Positions 26,746 through 35,692 are shown, counted from the first letter of the stretch. The stretch is DNA of 64,000 nucleotides from Acidiflorens sp963847715 (GCA_963847715.1 CAWKAZ010000003.1:62001-126000); one strand, 5' to 3'. Program-made: numbers and translations. The notes: a model not told the origin generated them from the sequence alone.

Positions 26746-27621
26746 TCAATTCAGCTGGAACTCGACCGCAATCGCGGTTTCAACCTCCACCGCTTTGCCA
26801 TCGAAAAGATAAGGCTCAAACTTCCAGGACTGCACAGCCTGCGTGGCCGATTGCACCAGCGGAGCAGAGCCGGAAACAGGGCGCAAGGCCTTCACGCCGC
26901 CATCGGGACCAATGATCGCATCCAGCACAACCCGGCCTGAGGTGCCAGTTCGGCGCGCTTCCTCCGGGTAAACGGGGTCCACCTTCGTCACGATTCGCTG
27001 GCTCATGGTTTCGAAAGGCACCCGCACTCTTGAATCGCTTGCATGGACTCGCGTTTCGAGTTCGTTCCATGACTTCTGCCACCGCCACCATCCAAGAGCA
27101 GCCAGAACAAGCACGCAGGTCAGGAGCGCATAAAAGCCACGCTTTCCAATACGAATTTTTCGTACAGGCGCGGCGGTGACTACCGAGGAAACTGCCGGCG
27201 ATTCATTTTCCGACTCAGCGACATTCGACTCTGCCTTAGGAATTGCAGGCTTCGGAGCCGTCGCAGGTAACGGAGAAGAGTGGTACGCCCAGTAGCGGAT
27301 CATTTCCTGCTGCTCGACCGAAAGGTTCGAAAACTCAAGCCCGCAGCGGAGTCCCGCCTGATAACGAACCAACGAGCGTGCGCGCACCGGCAACCCAACG
27401 TTGGGAAGGCGCAGTTCTAAAGCGACTTGCTGCCCCACCGCGAGTTCCCCGGCGATGACAGCGCCTAAGCCAGTTTCGCTGATGTCGGTGCACCGGCCGG
27501 GCAAAGTTTCAGGGATTCCCGACCGCAAAGCGATCAGGTCGAGCGGTACATTGATTGGGTGCCGCGAAAAGCGGCGTTGCGGGGTTGCTCCTAGCGCCCG
27601 CCCTGGAGCTGCACTCATCAA
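26746..27621 (-). CDS. PilZ domain - transmembrane - TonB C-terminal domain fusion
   Basis: A protein of 291 residues. The N-terminal PilZ domain (about 14-108) has both c-di-GMP-binding signatures, RRFSR (RxxxR) and DISETGLG (D/NxSxxG). A Pro/Ala/Glu-rich linker and one hydrophobic segment (about 146-166, GFYALLTCVLVLAALGWWRW) follow. The last 90 residues are a TonB-type domain (VDPVYPEEARRTGTSGRVVL, VLDAIIGPDGGV, AVQSWKFEPYLFDGK). The topology would put c-di-GMP sensing in the cytosol and the TonB part in the periplasm. The gene is convergent with rmlC next to the EPS locus, so a role in c-di-GMP control of envelope transport is possible but unproven. Confidence 0.88.
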   Translation of the reverse strand: MMSAAPGRALGATPQRRFSRHPINVPLDLIALRSGIPETLPGRCTDISETGLGAVIAGELAVGQQVALELRLPNVGLPVRARSLVRYQAGLRCGLEFSNLSVEQQEMIRYWAYHSSPLPATAPKPAIPKAESNVAESENESPAVSSVVTAAPVRKIRIGKRGFYALLTCVLVLAALGWWRWQKSWNELETRVHASDSRVRVPFETMSQRIVTKVDPVYPEEARRTGTSGRVVLDAIIGPDGGVKALRPVSGSAPLVQSATQAVQSWKFEPYLFDGKAVEVETAIAVEFQLN

Positions 27622-27768
27622 ACCTCCGCAATCTTCAAAATCTTGTCATGCGGCTGGAGTCAACATCAGGAAGTGGGCGCTATTTAGGTTCGCTGCACAA
27701 AGTATAACGGAAGGCGACACACATGTAGAAAGTTTTCTGCGACCGGAGTTTAGATTACACGTTGAAGC

Positions 27769-30642
27769 CTAATCCATATCACGCCAGTTTAGCCCCACTC
27801 CAATTTCGACCAGCAGGGGAACTTCGAGGGAGTGAGCCTTCTCCATGTGTTCCTTGACCAGCGGCTTCATCAATTCCACTTCCCTCTCGGGCACTTCGAA
27901 CACCAGTTCGTCATGCACCTGGAGAGTCATTCGCGACTTCAATCCACGCCTGGTGATGTCGTCGTCGATGCGGATCATGGCCAGCTTGATCAGGTCCGCG
28001 GCAGTCCCTTGCAGAGGAGTGTTAACTGCGGTGCGCTCCGCGAATCCGCGCTGGGTGGCGTTTTTGCTGTTGATGTCAGGAATTGGCCGAATGCGTCCAA
28101 ACAGCGTCTTCACTTTCTGATCGCGGCGCGTTTGTTCGAGGGTGGCGTCGATAAATGCACGCACTCCCGCATATTTTTCAAAATAGGCGTCGATAAATTT
28201 TCGCGCTTCACTCGGTTCGATACCGAGATTCTGCGACAACCCAAACGCGGACAGCCCATAGACGATGCCAAAGTTCACAACCTTCGCCGCACGACGGTGC
28301 TCAGGCGTGACCATCAGCGGAGGCACGCCGAAGACCTGCGATGCCGTCAGCGTATGGATGTCGTCTCCGCGCCGAAACGCCTCGACCAGCAATTTGTCTT
28401 TCGAATAATGGGCCAGGAGCCGCAACTCGATCTGCGAATAGTCGGCGGCCAGCAGGACGTTCCCCGGCTCGGCAATAAACGCCGCGCGAATCTCCCGTCC
28501 AAGTTCCGTTCGAATGGGAATGTTCTGCAGGTTCGGGTTGGTTGACGACAGCCTTCCCGTCGCGGTTCCAGTCTGCCCGAAAGTCGTATGCACGCGGCCG
28601 CTGTGAGCACGAATGAGCGCCGGCAGAGCGTCGACATACGTGGACTTCAGCTTAGTCAGTTGCCGGTATTCAAGAACGAGGCGCGGGACATCATGCTCGG
28701 CGGCCAGACCTTCGAGTACGTCCACCGCCGTCGAAATCTTTTTGCCTTTTCCATATTTCACCGGCATCGGGAGCGCCAGCTTATTGAAGAGCACGTCTCC
28801 CAATTGCTTCGGTGAATTGATGTTGAATTCCGCACCGCAACGCTCGTAAATGTCTCGCGCCTTGGTCGCGGCCTCGCGTTGCAGCATGCCCGACATCTGC
28901 TCAAGTGCCGCCAGATCAATCTTGACTCCAGCTTCTTCCATGCGCGCGAGCACGGGCACGAGCGGCGTATCGATCTCGTCGTAGACCGAAGTCAGCCCCT
29001 GCTCCTCGACTTCTTTGCGGAGGGTGGTCGCCAGGCGTCCCGCGATATCTGCCGCCTCCGCCAGGTTGCCGCTCAGCTTCAAATTGAGCCGTCGAAGCGC
29101 AACTTCCGGCAACGCGTGCGAAGAATAGGTTGGATCGAGGAGGTACGAGTACAGCATCGGGTCATGCTTCACTCCCGCCGGCGTGATTCCCTGCTCACGA
29201 AAATAGTGGAGCGCCGACTTGAGATCGTGGATGGTCTTTGCGACGCTGGAATCTTCGAGCTGTTGCTTCACTCGATCGGCAAGATCGTGGCCTTCGAGCG
29301 TAACGATCGCCCCGGCTCCCGGCACATTCGAAACGCCCAGCCGCTGGGCGGGAACGGCGTCTTCAACCTCTGCATCGTCGTGCTGCAACGCCAGAAAGCC
29401 CGACTGTTGCGGCTCGGGTTCGTCTCCTTCGGCGGCGCTCTCAGAATCTATGCCCACGGCAGACTCCGGCTCGATGGCGATCGCGAGCGGAACTCCGTTC
29501 GCAATCCGCAAGTATTCCAAGAATTCGGCCGTTGACTTGATCTCCCGGTAGTCGCCGTCTTTCACCTCGACGACAGGAAGTAGCTCCTTGAGCAGGGACG
29601 TGAATTCGAGTTCGGCGAACAACGCTCGCAATGCTTCAACATCCGGCTCGCCAGCTTTCATCGCGGCGACGTCAAATTCGACCGCAACATCGGTGTCAAT
29701 CGTCACCAGTTGCTTGCTGTAGAGAATGTTGTCGCGATTGTTCTGCAGCGATTCACGATAGGTCTTCTTCTCAACCTCGGCGGCGCGATCGAGCGCAGCC
29801 TCCACGCTGCCAAAGCGTTGGATGAGCTCTACCGACCCCTTGTCTCCAATTCCCGGAGCGCCGGGAATGTTGTCGACCGAGTCGCCGCGCAGGGCCATGA
29901 CATCCACGACCTTCGATGGCGGCACGCCCAGAATTTCTTCTACTTTCGCCGCGTCGCAGATCAGGTTGTCTTTCGGCGGATTGAGCACGCAAACTTTGTC
30001 GTTCACCAGTTGCAACATGTCCTTGTCGCTCGACACGACAAAAACGGGATACGATGCCGCCGCCGCTTTACGTGCGAGCGTTCCGATCACGTCGTCGGCT
30101 TCGTAACCCTCCAGCTGCAGAATAGGGATGCGATATCCTTCCAGCGCCTTCCGAATGTATGGAATCTGTTGCACAAGATCGCCTGGCATCTCCGCGCGGT
30201 TGGCTTTGTAGCCGCCATACTCCGCTTCCTTGAAGGTCTGTGTCTTGATGTCAAACTTGCGGATGGTCGTGATCGCTTCTGCCTGCTGGTTGCGGATCGT
30301 CGGAGCGCCTACATCGAATACGGCCGCCAGATATTCGGGCGAAAAATCATCGCGCAGCTTGCGCAGCATGTTAACGAAAACATAGGTCGCCGCGGTAGGA
30401 ACTCCCGTTTTCGTCGTCATTGGCCGCTGCCGCGACATCGCGTGATAGGCGCGGAAAATGAACGACATCGTATCGATCAGAAAGATCCGGCCCTTGCCGG
30501 CTCCGGTAGCCAGGTGCAAACTGGGCCGTTTGTCTTCCGCTGGAGCAACCGGTGCTTGAGCAACCGGCTCGGGCGCGGCCTTCGTCGGGGATTTCTTTCT
30601 CGGTGGCAACTTTTTAAGTTTAGCAGGCGCGGTCGCCCTCAA
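27769..30642 (-). CDS. polA: DNA polymerase I
   Basis: A protein of 957 residues. A Lys/Pro/Ala-rich N-terminal extension of about 45 residues precedes the 5' nuclease domain (IFLIDTMSFIFRAYHAMSRQ, VVSSDKDMLQLV, RGDSVDNIPGAPGIGDKGS). The 3'-5' exonuclease-like region (about 370-560) lacks the DxE metal ligands (LAIAIEPES stands there), so proofreading is probably lost. The polymerase domain is intact: AADYSQIELRLLAHYS (motif A), RRAAKVVNFGIVYGLSAFGL (motif B) and LQVHDELVFEVP (motif C). It works in gap filling, primer removal and repair. It is divergent from the histone-deacetylase-like gene across 80 bases. Confidence 0.96.
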   Translation of the reverse strand: MRATAPAKLKKLPPRKKSPTKAAPEPVAQAPVAPAEDKRPSLHLATGAGKGRIFLIDTMSFIFRAYHAMSRQRPMTTKTGVPTAATYVFVNMLRKLRDDFSPEYLAAVFDVGAPTIRNQQAEAITTIRKFDIKTQTFKEAEYGGYKANRAEMPGDLVQQIPYIRKALEGYRIPILQLEGYEADDVIGTLARKAAAASYPVFVVSSDKDMLQLVNDKVCVLNPPKDNLICDAAKVEEILGVPPSKVVDVMALRGDSVDNIPGAPGIGDKGSVELIQRFGSVEAALDRAAEVEKKTYRESLQNNRDNILYSKQLVTIDTDVAVEFDVAAMKAGEPDVEALRALFAELEFTSLLKELLPVVEVKDGDYREIKSTAEFLEYLRIANGVPLAIAIEPESAVGIDSESAAEGDEPEPQQSGFLALQHDDAEVEDAVPAQRLGVSNVPGAGAIVTLEGHDLADRVKQQLEDSSVAKTIHDLKSALHYFREQGITPAGVKHDPMLYSYLLDPTYSSHALPEVALRRLNLKLSGNLAEAADIAGRLATTLRKEVEEQGLTSVYDEIDTPLVPVLARMEEAGVKIDLAALEQMSGMLQREAATKARDIYERCGAEFNINSPKQLGDVLFNKLALPMPVKYGKGKKISTAVDVLEGLAAEHDVPRLVLEYRQLTKLKSTYVDALPALIRAHSGRVHTTFGQTGTATGRLSSTNPNLQNIPIRTELGREIRAAFIAEPGNVLLAADYSQIELRLLAHYSKDKLLVEAFRRGDDIHTLTASQVFGVPPLMVTPEHRRAAKVVNFGIVYGLSAFGLSQNLGIEPSEARKFIDAYFEKYAGVRAFIDATLEQTRRDQKVKTLFGRIRPIPDINSKNATQRGFAERTAVNTPLQGTAADLIKLAMIRIDDDITRRGLKSRMTLQVHDELVFEVPEREVELMKPLVKEHMEKAHSLEVPLLVEIGVGLNWRDMD

Positions 30643-30722
30643 CTCTTAGCAACCAGCGCGGAAGGCGCGTATGATATGAAGTTTTCATCTCTCGGCTGGC
30701 GAGGGCTGAATGCGAGTGCAAG

Positions 30723-31730
30723 ATGCTGCCTTTCAAACTCGTCTACAGCGACGACTACTTCCTGCCCATCGGCTCACACGTATTCCCGGCCGAAAAATAT
30801 CAGCGCATCCATGAGCAATTGCTCGCTTCCGGAGTCGTCGAACCGTCCGATTTTGTCGCGCCGCATCCAGCTTCAGATCGCGACGTATTGCTGGTGCACA
30901 CACCGGCGTACGTAGAAAAACTACAGACGGGCACACTGAGTTCGAAGGAAGAGCTGGAACTCGAGGTCCCTTATTCGCCCGAGCTGGTCGATGCGTTCTG
31001 GCTGGCGGCGGGTGGCTCGATTTTGGCGGCCGAACACGCTCTGCATGACGGAGTTGCCATCAGCATCGGCGGAGGGTTCCATCACGCATTCCCCGATCAT
31101 GGCGAGGGATTCTGCGTGATTCATGACGTGGCGATTGCCATCCGCCGCATGCAGCGCGACGACAAGATCCGCACGGCCATGACGGTTGATTGCGACGTGC
31201 ACCAGGGAAATGGAACGGCCGCCATTTTTGCAGGTGTACGGATACCCGTCCATAAAACACCTGCGACGTTCGCCTCTGCGCTCAATCCGCCGCCCCCAAT
31301 TTCTGCCGCGAGCAAGCCCCTCGCTCGAGATGCCGAGGATGTCTTCACCATCTCGCTCCATCAGCTGAACAACTACCCAGTGTTCAAACCAGCGTCATCG
31401 CTTGACGTCAATTTGGCCGACGGAGTTGGCGACCAGGAATATCTGGCGTGTCTCGGCAATGCGCTCAGTGTTGGACTGAGTGAGTTCCGGCCGGACCTCA
31501 TTTGTTACCTCGCGGGAGCGGATCCTTATTGCGAAGACCAGCTTGGCGGATTGTCGCTGTCGATTGATGGTTTGAAGAAACGAGACGCACTTGTGTTCCG
31601 GATCGCCAAAGCAGAGGGCATCCCCGTGATGGTGACCCTGGCGGGCGGCTACGCGCAGAAAGTCGAAGACACGATCACCATCCATTGCAATACGGTGATT
31701 GCAGCCAAAGAAGTGTTCGACGAAAAATAG
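30723..31730 (+). CDS. Histone deacetylase / acetoin utilisation family protein with an insertion
   Basis: A protein of 335 residues. Family motifs are YFLPIGSHVFPAEKY, GGGFHHAFPDHGEGFC (catalytic His pair), VDCDVHQGNGTAAIF (zinc Asp and His), AGADPYCEDQLGGLSLS (second zinc Asp) and TLAGGYA. It should deacetylate lysine or small amines in the cytosol. Between GTAAIFAG and EDVFTISLHQ, where the family has only a few residues, there are about 32 extra ones (near 172-203) rich in Pro, Ala and Ser and still in frame. They fall next to the active-site loop. Divergent from polA; the flavin reductase follows. Confidence 0.86.
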   Translation: MLPFKLVYSDDYFLPIGSHVFPAEKYQRIHEQLLASGVVEPSDFVAPHPASDRDVLLVHTPAYVEKLQTGTLSSKEELELEVPYSPELVDAFWLAAGGSILAAEHALHDGVAISIGGGFHHAFPDHGEGFCVIHDVAIAIRRMQRDDKIRTAMTVDCDVHQGNGTAAIFAGVRIPVHKTPATFASALNPPPPISAASKPLARDAEDVFTISLHQLNNYPVFKPASSLDVNLADGVGDQEYLACLGNALSVGLSEFRPDLICYLAGADPYCEDQLGGLSLSIDGLKKRDALVFRIAKAEGIPVMVTLAGGYAQKVEDTITIHCNTVIAAKEVFDEK

Positions 31731-31760
31731 ACGGTGGCGAGCAACGATATACTCGACGCT

Positions 31761-32399
31761 ATGGACGTCGTTCCCTCTCAGCTGGCGCATCGTGAACTCT
31801 ACAACATTTTGATCAGCACTGTGGTGCCTCGGCCGATTGCCTGGGTGTCTTCGCTCAGCGCCGCAGGGAAGCCCAACTTGGCTCCGTTTTCGTTTTTCAA
31901 CGCCGTGTGCGCCAAACCTCCTCTGCTGGCATTTGCGCCCGGAATGCGGGCGCCGAAGCCACTCGGAGCGCGGGATTCTTCAGGCGTGCCCAAAGATACG
32001 CTTCGGAACGTTCGCGAGACCGGAGAGTTCGTGATCAGCCTCGTCACCTTCGAACTGGCCGAGGCCATGAACCTGACCAGCGGAGACTACGAGGCTGGGA
32101 TCAATGAATTCGAGGTCGCAAAGCTGGAGTCGGCGCCATCGAAAGTAGTGCGGCCGCGACGCGTGGCACAGTCTCCCGTCAGCTTCGAATGCAAGCTGCA
32201 CCAGATTCTTGATTTCAATCCTGACCCCGAGGGCGGCAGCCTGGTAATCGGCGAAATCGTCTCGATTCACATGGACGAGCGCCATCTGAAAGAGGGACGG
32301 ATCGACCGTGACTCGCTTGATCTGATTGGACGCATGGGCGGCATGCAGTACACGCGGACGACGCAACGATTTGAGATGATGCGACCGAAGGTGGGGTAG
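31761..32399 (+). CDS. Flavin reductase family protein
   Basis: About 212 residues with the FMN-binding split-barrel pattern: LYNILISTVVPRPIAWVSSL, GKPNLAPFSFFNAVCAKPPL, DTLRNVRETGEFVISLV, SPVSFECKLHQIL, and GEIVSIHMDERHL. The C-terminal RMGGMQYTRTTQRFEM is also typical. Such proteins bind FMN and reduce flavin with NAD(P)H or act as related oxidoreductases. I prefer ATG 31761; a GTG at 31734 would add nine residues. It follows the deacetylase-like gene by 30 bases and may share its transcript. Confidence 0.85.
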   Translation: MDVVPSQLAHRELYNILISTVVPRPIAWVSSLSAAGKPNLAPFSFFNAVCAKPPLLAFAPGMRAPKPLGARDSSGVPKDTLRNVRETGEFVISLVTFELAEAMNLTSGDYEAGINEFEVAKLESAPSKVVRPRRVAQSPVSFECKLHQILDFNPDPEGGSLVIGEIVSIHMDERHLKEGRIDRDSLDLIGRMGGMQYTRTTQRFEMMRPKVG

Positions 32400-32483
32400 G
32401 CACATCCGCATCGAATCAAAGCCCAGTCGCCAAGCTGCACCGGCGCTGGTATGCGGAATGTTAAAATTGAGGTCGTATCTGTT

Positions 32484-32702
32484 ATGAATGTGCATTCGCA
32501 TGGCGCCGCTTGCGTTGCTCTCCTGCTTGCGTTCCCGCTGACGCTGTTTCTCCCGTTTGCGATTTTGATCGCACTGCCTCTCGCTTTGTTTGCGATCACG
32601 CTGACTCCGATATTGCACTCGTGTCCACTCCAGCGGCAGTACCTGCTTCCCGATAGTCCTACCCTCGCGTCTTTGTTCGAACGTCCTCCTCCTACCGCCT
32701 GA
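32484..32702 (+). CDS. Small hypothetical hydrophobic protein
   Basis: A 72-residue frame with a long hydrophobic core (about 7-45, ACVALLLAFPLTLFLPFAIL and onward) and a Pro-rich tail. A longer start lies at 32451. There is no recognisable motif and no strong ribosome-binding site, and a 212-codon minus-strand frame overlaps it without family features. It may be a small membrane protein or chance; reported at low confidence. Confidence 0.3.
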   Translation: MNVHSHGAACVALLLAFPLTLFLPFAILIALPLALFAITLTPILHSCPLQRQYLLPDSPTLASLFERPPPTA

Positions 32703-32785
32703 TTGTGCGGTTTCTTATTTCTTAGCTACCGACATCACAAAGGACTACGCATGATCTGGGCTTTCGCCCCAGACAAGGAGGACTC

Positions 32786-33070
32786 ATGGAATCGAACTCC
32801 GCGCCCGCCTTGGCTTGGCTCCTCGGCCTCGTCATAATTGTTTTCGCCTTGTTTTTTCCTCGCCGTCTCCGGCAGTGGTTCGCAAAGCACGGATTCCGGA
32901 AGACTGGCGTCTCCGCCGCAAATGCTTTCTTGACGGTCCAAAACTTTACGGGTCCGCGGGTCGAATACGTCCAGCACGCGCGGCAGCAGGCGAGAACAGC
33001 TGAAGACGACGCCGGAGACCCTCCCGATCCAGAGAATCATCCTCTGTCCCCTCAGCCGCCGCTGAATTGA
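32786..33070 (+). CDS. Small single-pass membrane protein
   Basis: A protein of 94 residues. One transmembrane segment is near 8-26 (ALAWLLGLVIIVFALFFP), followed by a basic patch (RRLRQWFAKHGFRK) and an acidic/Pro-rich C-terminus, so the bulk is probably cytoplasmic. A strong AAGGAGG lies five to ten bases upstream of the ATG, which makes it a believable gene although I do not know the family. It is 48 bases upstream of ffh. Confidence 0.65.
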   Translation: MESNSAPALAWLLGLVIIVFALFFPRRLRQWFAKHGFRKTGVSAANAFLTVQNFTGPRVEYVQHARQQARTAEDDAGDPPDPENHPLSPQPPLN

Positions 33071-33118
33071 GGGTATGCAAGGCATGGCCATCTAGACTGC
33101 TAAAATAGTTGCTACGTT

Positions 33119-34477
33119 ATGTTTGAAAATCTCCAAGAAAAACTCCAGCGCGCCTTTAAGTCTCTTCGCGGACAGGCTGTCCTTACCGAAGAGAACATCT
33201 CTGAGGCGCTGAAACAGATTCGTCTGGCGCTGCTCGAGGCCGACGTCAACTTCAAGGTTGTCAAAGAGTTGATTGACCGCATCCAGGCGAAAGCCGTCGG
33301 GCAGGAAGTCCTGACTGCGCTTTCGCCCGGAGAGCAGGTCATCAAGATCGTCCGCGATGAACTGGTCACGACGCTGGGCAAAGACACCGCCAAGCTGAAG
33401 TTCGCCTCGCAACCTCCGACCGTCGTTCTGATGGCTGGCTTGCAAGGTTCCGGCAAAACGACAACTTCCGGGAAGCTCGCGAACTGGCTGAAGAATGGCG
33501 GACACCGTCCGCTGCTGGTTTCGGTCGACGTCTACCGTCCCGCCGCACGCGAGCAATTAAAAGTTGTAGCGGCAGCGATCAAAGCCAACATTTACGAAGG
33601 CGAGGTCGGCGAAGCGAATACTGCGACTGTCGAGCGGCTGGCCAAAGAAGCGCGTCGCGAAGCGATCAACACTGGCTGCGACGTGCTCATCGTCGATACC
33701 GCTGGACGTCTCCACATCGACGACCAACTCATGGACGAGATGCAGTCGCTGAAGCGGTTGCTCAATCCGCAGGAGATTTTATTCGTTGCCGATTCGATGA
33801 CCGGACAGGACGCGGTCAACTCGGCCGACGAATTCCACAAGAAACTAACGCTGACCGGTGTCATCCTCACAAAGATGGACGGCGACGCGCGCGGCGGAGC
33901 GGCACTTTCGATTCGCCAGGTCACCGGGCAGCCCATTAAGTTCATCGGCGTCGGCGAAAAATACGACGCGCTCGAGCCGTTCCATCCCGACCGTATCGTT
34001 TCGCGCATTCTCGGCATGGGCGACATCATGTCGCTGATCGAAAAGGCCGAATCGCAAATCGACAAGAAGAAGGCCAGCGAACTGGCTTCGAAAGCGCTAA
34101 GCGGCGATGGCTTTTCGCTCGAAGATTTCCGCGACCAGTTGCGGCAGGTGCGCAAGATGGGATCCCTGCAGAGTCTGGTCGGTATGCTGCCAAGTATCGG
34201 CGCATTTTCGGGACTTCAAAAAGCAGCCGACAAAGTTGACGACAAACAAATCAACCGCGTCGAAGCCATTATCAATTCGATGACAGGCTACGAGCGCAAC
34301 CATCACGAATCGATCAACGGCAGCCGCCGCAAACGCATCGCCCGCGGATCTGGCACCAGCGTTCAGGAAGTGAACAACCTGCTCCGCCAATATGCCCAGA
34401 TGCGAAAGATGTTCAAGCAGATGGGCAAACCGAGTTTTGCGCGGAGAATGGCGGGGATGAAGTTTCCGGGGATGTAG
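33119..34477 (+). CDS. ffh: Signal recognition particle GTPase
   Basis: A protein of 452 residues of normal SRP54/Ffh layout. N domain: MFENLQEKLQRAFKSLRG, with ALLEADVNFKVVKEL. G domain: G1 GLQGSGKTTTSGKLA, DVYRPAAREQL, VDTAGRLHID and TKMDGDARGGAALSI. The Met-rich M domain binds 4.5S RNA and signal peptides (MTGYERNHHESINGSRRKRIARGSG, MFKQMGKPSFARRMAGM). It targets membrane and secreted proteins to the translocon through FtsY. The end is followed directly by an unusual inverted heptamer repeat. Confidence 0.97.
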   Translation: MFENLQEKLQRAFKSLRGQAVLTEENISEALKQIRLALLEADVNFKVVKELIDRIQAKAVGQEVLTALSPGEQVIKIVRDELVTTLGKDTAKLKFASQPPTVVLMAGLQGSGKTTTSGKLANWLKNGGHRPLLVSVDVYRPAAREQLKVVAAAIKANIYEGEVGEANTATVERLAKEARREAINTGCDVLIVDTAGRLHIDDQLMDEMQSLKRLLNPQEILFVADSMTGQDAVNSADEFHKKLTLTGVILTKMDGDARGGAALSIRQVTGQPIKFIGVGEKYDALEPFHPDRIVSRILGMGDIMSLIEKAESQIDKKKASELASKALSGDGFSLEDFRDQLRQVRKMGSLQSLVGMLPSIGAFSGLQKAADKVDDKQINRVEAIINSMTGYERNHHESINGSRRKRIARGSGTSVQEVNNLLRQYAQMRKMFKQMGKPSFARRMAGMKFPGM

Positions 34478-34483
34478 AAGAAG

Positions 34484-34571
34484 TCGTTGGTCGCTAGTCG
34501 CTAGTCATTGGCCGCTAGGCGCTGGTTCACTCTGATGCTGCCAACGACCGACGACTAGCGACCAACGACTT
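34484..34571. repeat. Inverted arrays of 7-nt tandem units between ffh and the peroxiredoxin-like gene
   Basis: From 34484 six consecutive heptamers read TCGTTGG, TCGCTAG, TCGCTAG, TCATTGG, CCGCTAG, GCGCTGG. After a 15-base spacer the complementary strand carries the same kind of units (to 34571). The outermost 20 bases, 34481-34500 and 34552-34571, are a perfect inverted repeat. The RNA could fold into one long hairpin and end ffh transcription; the array ends six bases before the ATG of the next gene. Confidence 0.85.
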
Positions 34572-34577
34572 ACTCTC

Positions 34578-35264
34578 ATGAAGTGGCGTTCTCTGCAGGA
34601 ATCGGGCTCTTACAGCGACATGCGGTCGCTGCGGGAGATTTTTGCCGAGCGCAAAGACGCGATCGCTAAGTATGTTCCAGCGGATGTCCAGGCGGTGCAT
34701 GATCGCGCTGTTGCCGAGCTCAAAGCTCAGGGGATCGCCGCTCAGGCGCTTAAGGTTGGCGACCAATGCCCTTCGTTCGAACTGCCGGACCACAACGGCA
34801 AGCCCGTCTCTTCTTCCGTTCTGCTGGCCAAAGGCCGGCTCGTGCTTTCCTTCATTCGCGGACGCTGGTGCCCGTTCTGCGTCGGACAGATGGAGGCGAT
34901 GAACTTCATCTCCGGGGAGATCGAAGCTGCGGGCGCTTCGCTGGTCGGCGTGTCGCCGCAAACCGAAAAGCAGGCTTTCTTCATGCGCGACCAGCACAAG
35001 CTGGCATTTCCGCTACTGGCCGATGCTCACAACCAACTCGCGCGGCAGTTTGGATTGGTGTATCGCGTCTCGGAAGAACAGCAAGGACTTTACCGCAGCA
35101 CTTTCGTCAACCTTCCGCACGTTAACGGCGATTCGACTTGGGAGTTGCCAATTCCCGCGACGTTCGTCATCGAGCGCGATGGGATGATTCTGTTCGCCGC
35201 AGCGAACGAAGATTACACGCAACGCCCCGAGCCATTGGAAATCCTGTCGATCGTTGAGTCTTAA
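34578..35264 (+). CDS. Peroxiredoxin-like (AhpC/TSA) thiol oxidoreductase
   Basis: A protein of 228 residues. A helical N-terminal part (about 1-60) precedes a thioredoxin-fold domain: VGDQCPSFELPDHNGKPVSS, LSFIRGRWCPFCVGQMEAM, VGVSPQTEKQAFFMRDQHKL, FPLLADAHNQLARQFGL and ATFVIERDGMILFA. The WCPFC site gives a CxxC, more like a thioredoxin/peroxiredoxin-like subfamily than classic 2-Cys enzymes. It should reduce peroxides or act as a disulfide reductase in the cytosol. An internal ATG at 34620 is an alternative start; neither has a strong ribosome-binding site, and the 34578 start abuts the heptamer array. Confidence 0.85.
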   Translation: MKWRSLQESGSYSDMRSLREIFAERKDAIAKYVPADVQAVHDRAVAELKAQGIAAQALKVGDQCPSFELPDHNGKPVSSSVLLAKGRLVLSFIRGRWCPFCVGQMEAMNFISGEIEAAGASLVGVSPQTEKQAFFMRDQHKLAFPLLADAHNQLARQFGLVYRVSEEQQGLYRSTFVNLPHVNGDSTWELPIPATFVIERDGMILFAAANEDYTQRPEPLEILSIVES

Positions 35265-35299
35265 CGGTTCAGTTAGCCGATTTACTCCGCCTGAGCGAA

Positions 35300-35692
35300 T
35301 CAGAACAATTCGATGGGCGCGGTGTGACCGGATGCTGACGCGAGTCGGCCGTCCCGCGAAAGCAGACTGGCTCCGAGTCTTTCGGCAAGCGCGACGTAAG
35401 CCGCATCGTAGGCAGACAGGTTGTGACGGAGTTCCCAAATTCGTGGCAGAAGGACGATGTGCGGATAGCGAGTGATTCGCAAGTCGAGCAAGTCCTCGAC
35501 AGCCTGATCGGCGCGAAGCACGGAGACCGAGCCTTCCCGCACCAGTCGCCGCAAGACCTGGCCAAACTCAAGATCGATGAGGTGTGGAGCGTGCAGGGAC
35601 TCGTGATGCGAGTAGATGCGCTTCTCGATCCGCTGTCCGGCAGCGGTCTGAAGCAGCCAATCAATGGCGGCGGAAGCATCGAGGACGATCAC
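35300..35692 (-). CDS. vapC: PIN-domain ribonuclease toxin (VapC/FitB family)
   Basis: A protein of 130 residues. The acidic active-site residues are in place: Asp5 (VLDASAAIDWLL), Glu42 (LIDLEFGQVLRRL), Asp96 (SAYDAAYVALAE) and Asp114 (LLSRDGRL). These chelate Mg2+ for RNA cleavage. It starts at GTG 35692, 23 bases after the antitoxin stop. Acting alone it would cut tRNA or other RNA and stop growth; in complex with the antitoxin it is silent and represses the operon. Confidence 0.9.
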   Translation of the reverse strand: MIVLDASAAIDWLLQTAAGQRIEKRIYSHHESLHAPHLIDLEFGQVLRRLVREGSVSVLRADQAVEDLLDLRITRYPHIVLLPRIWELRHNLSAYDAAYVALAERLGASLLSRDGRLASASGHTAPIELF

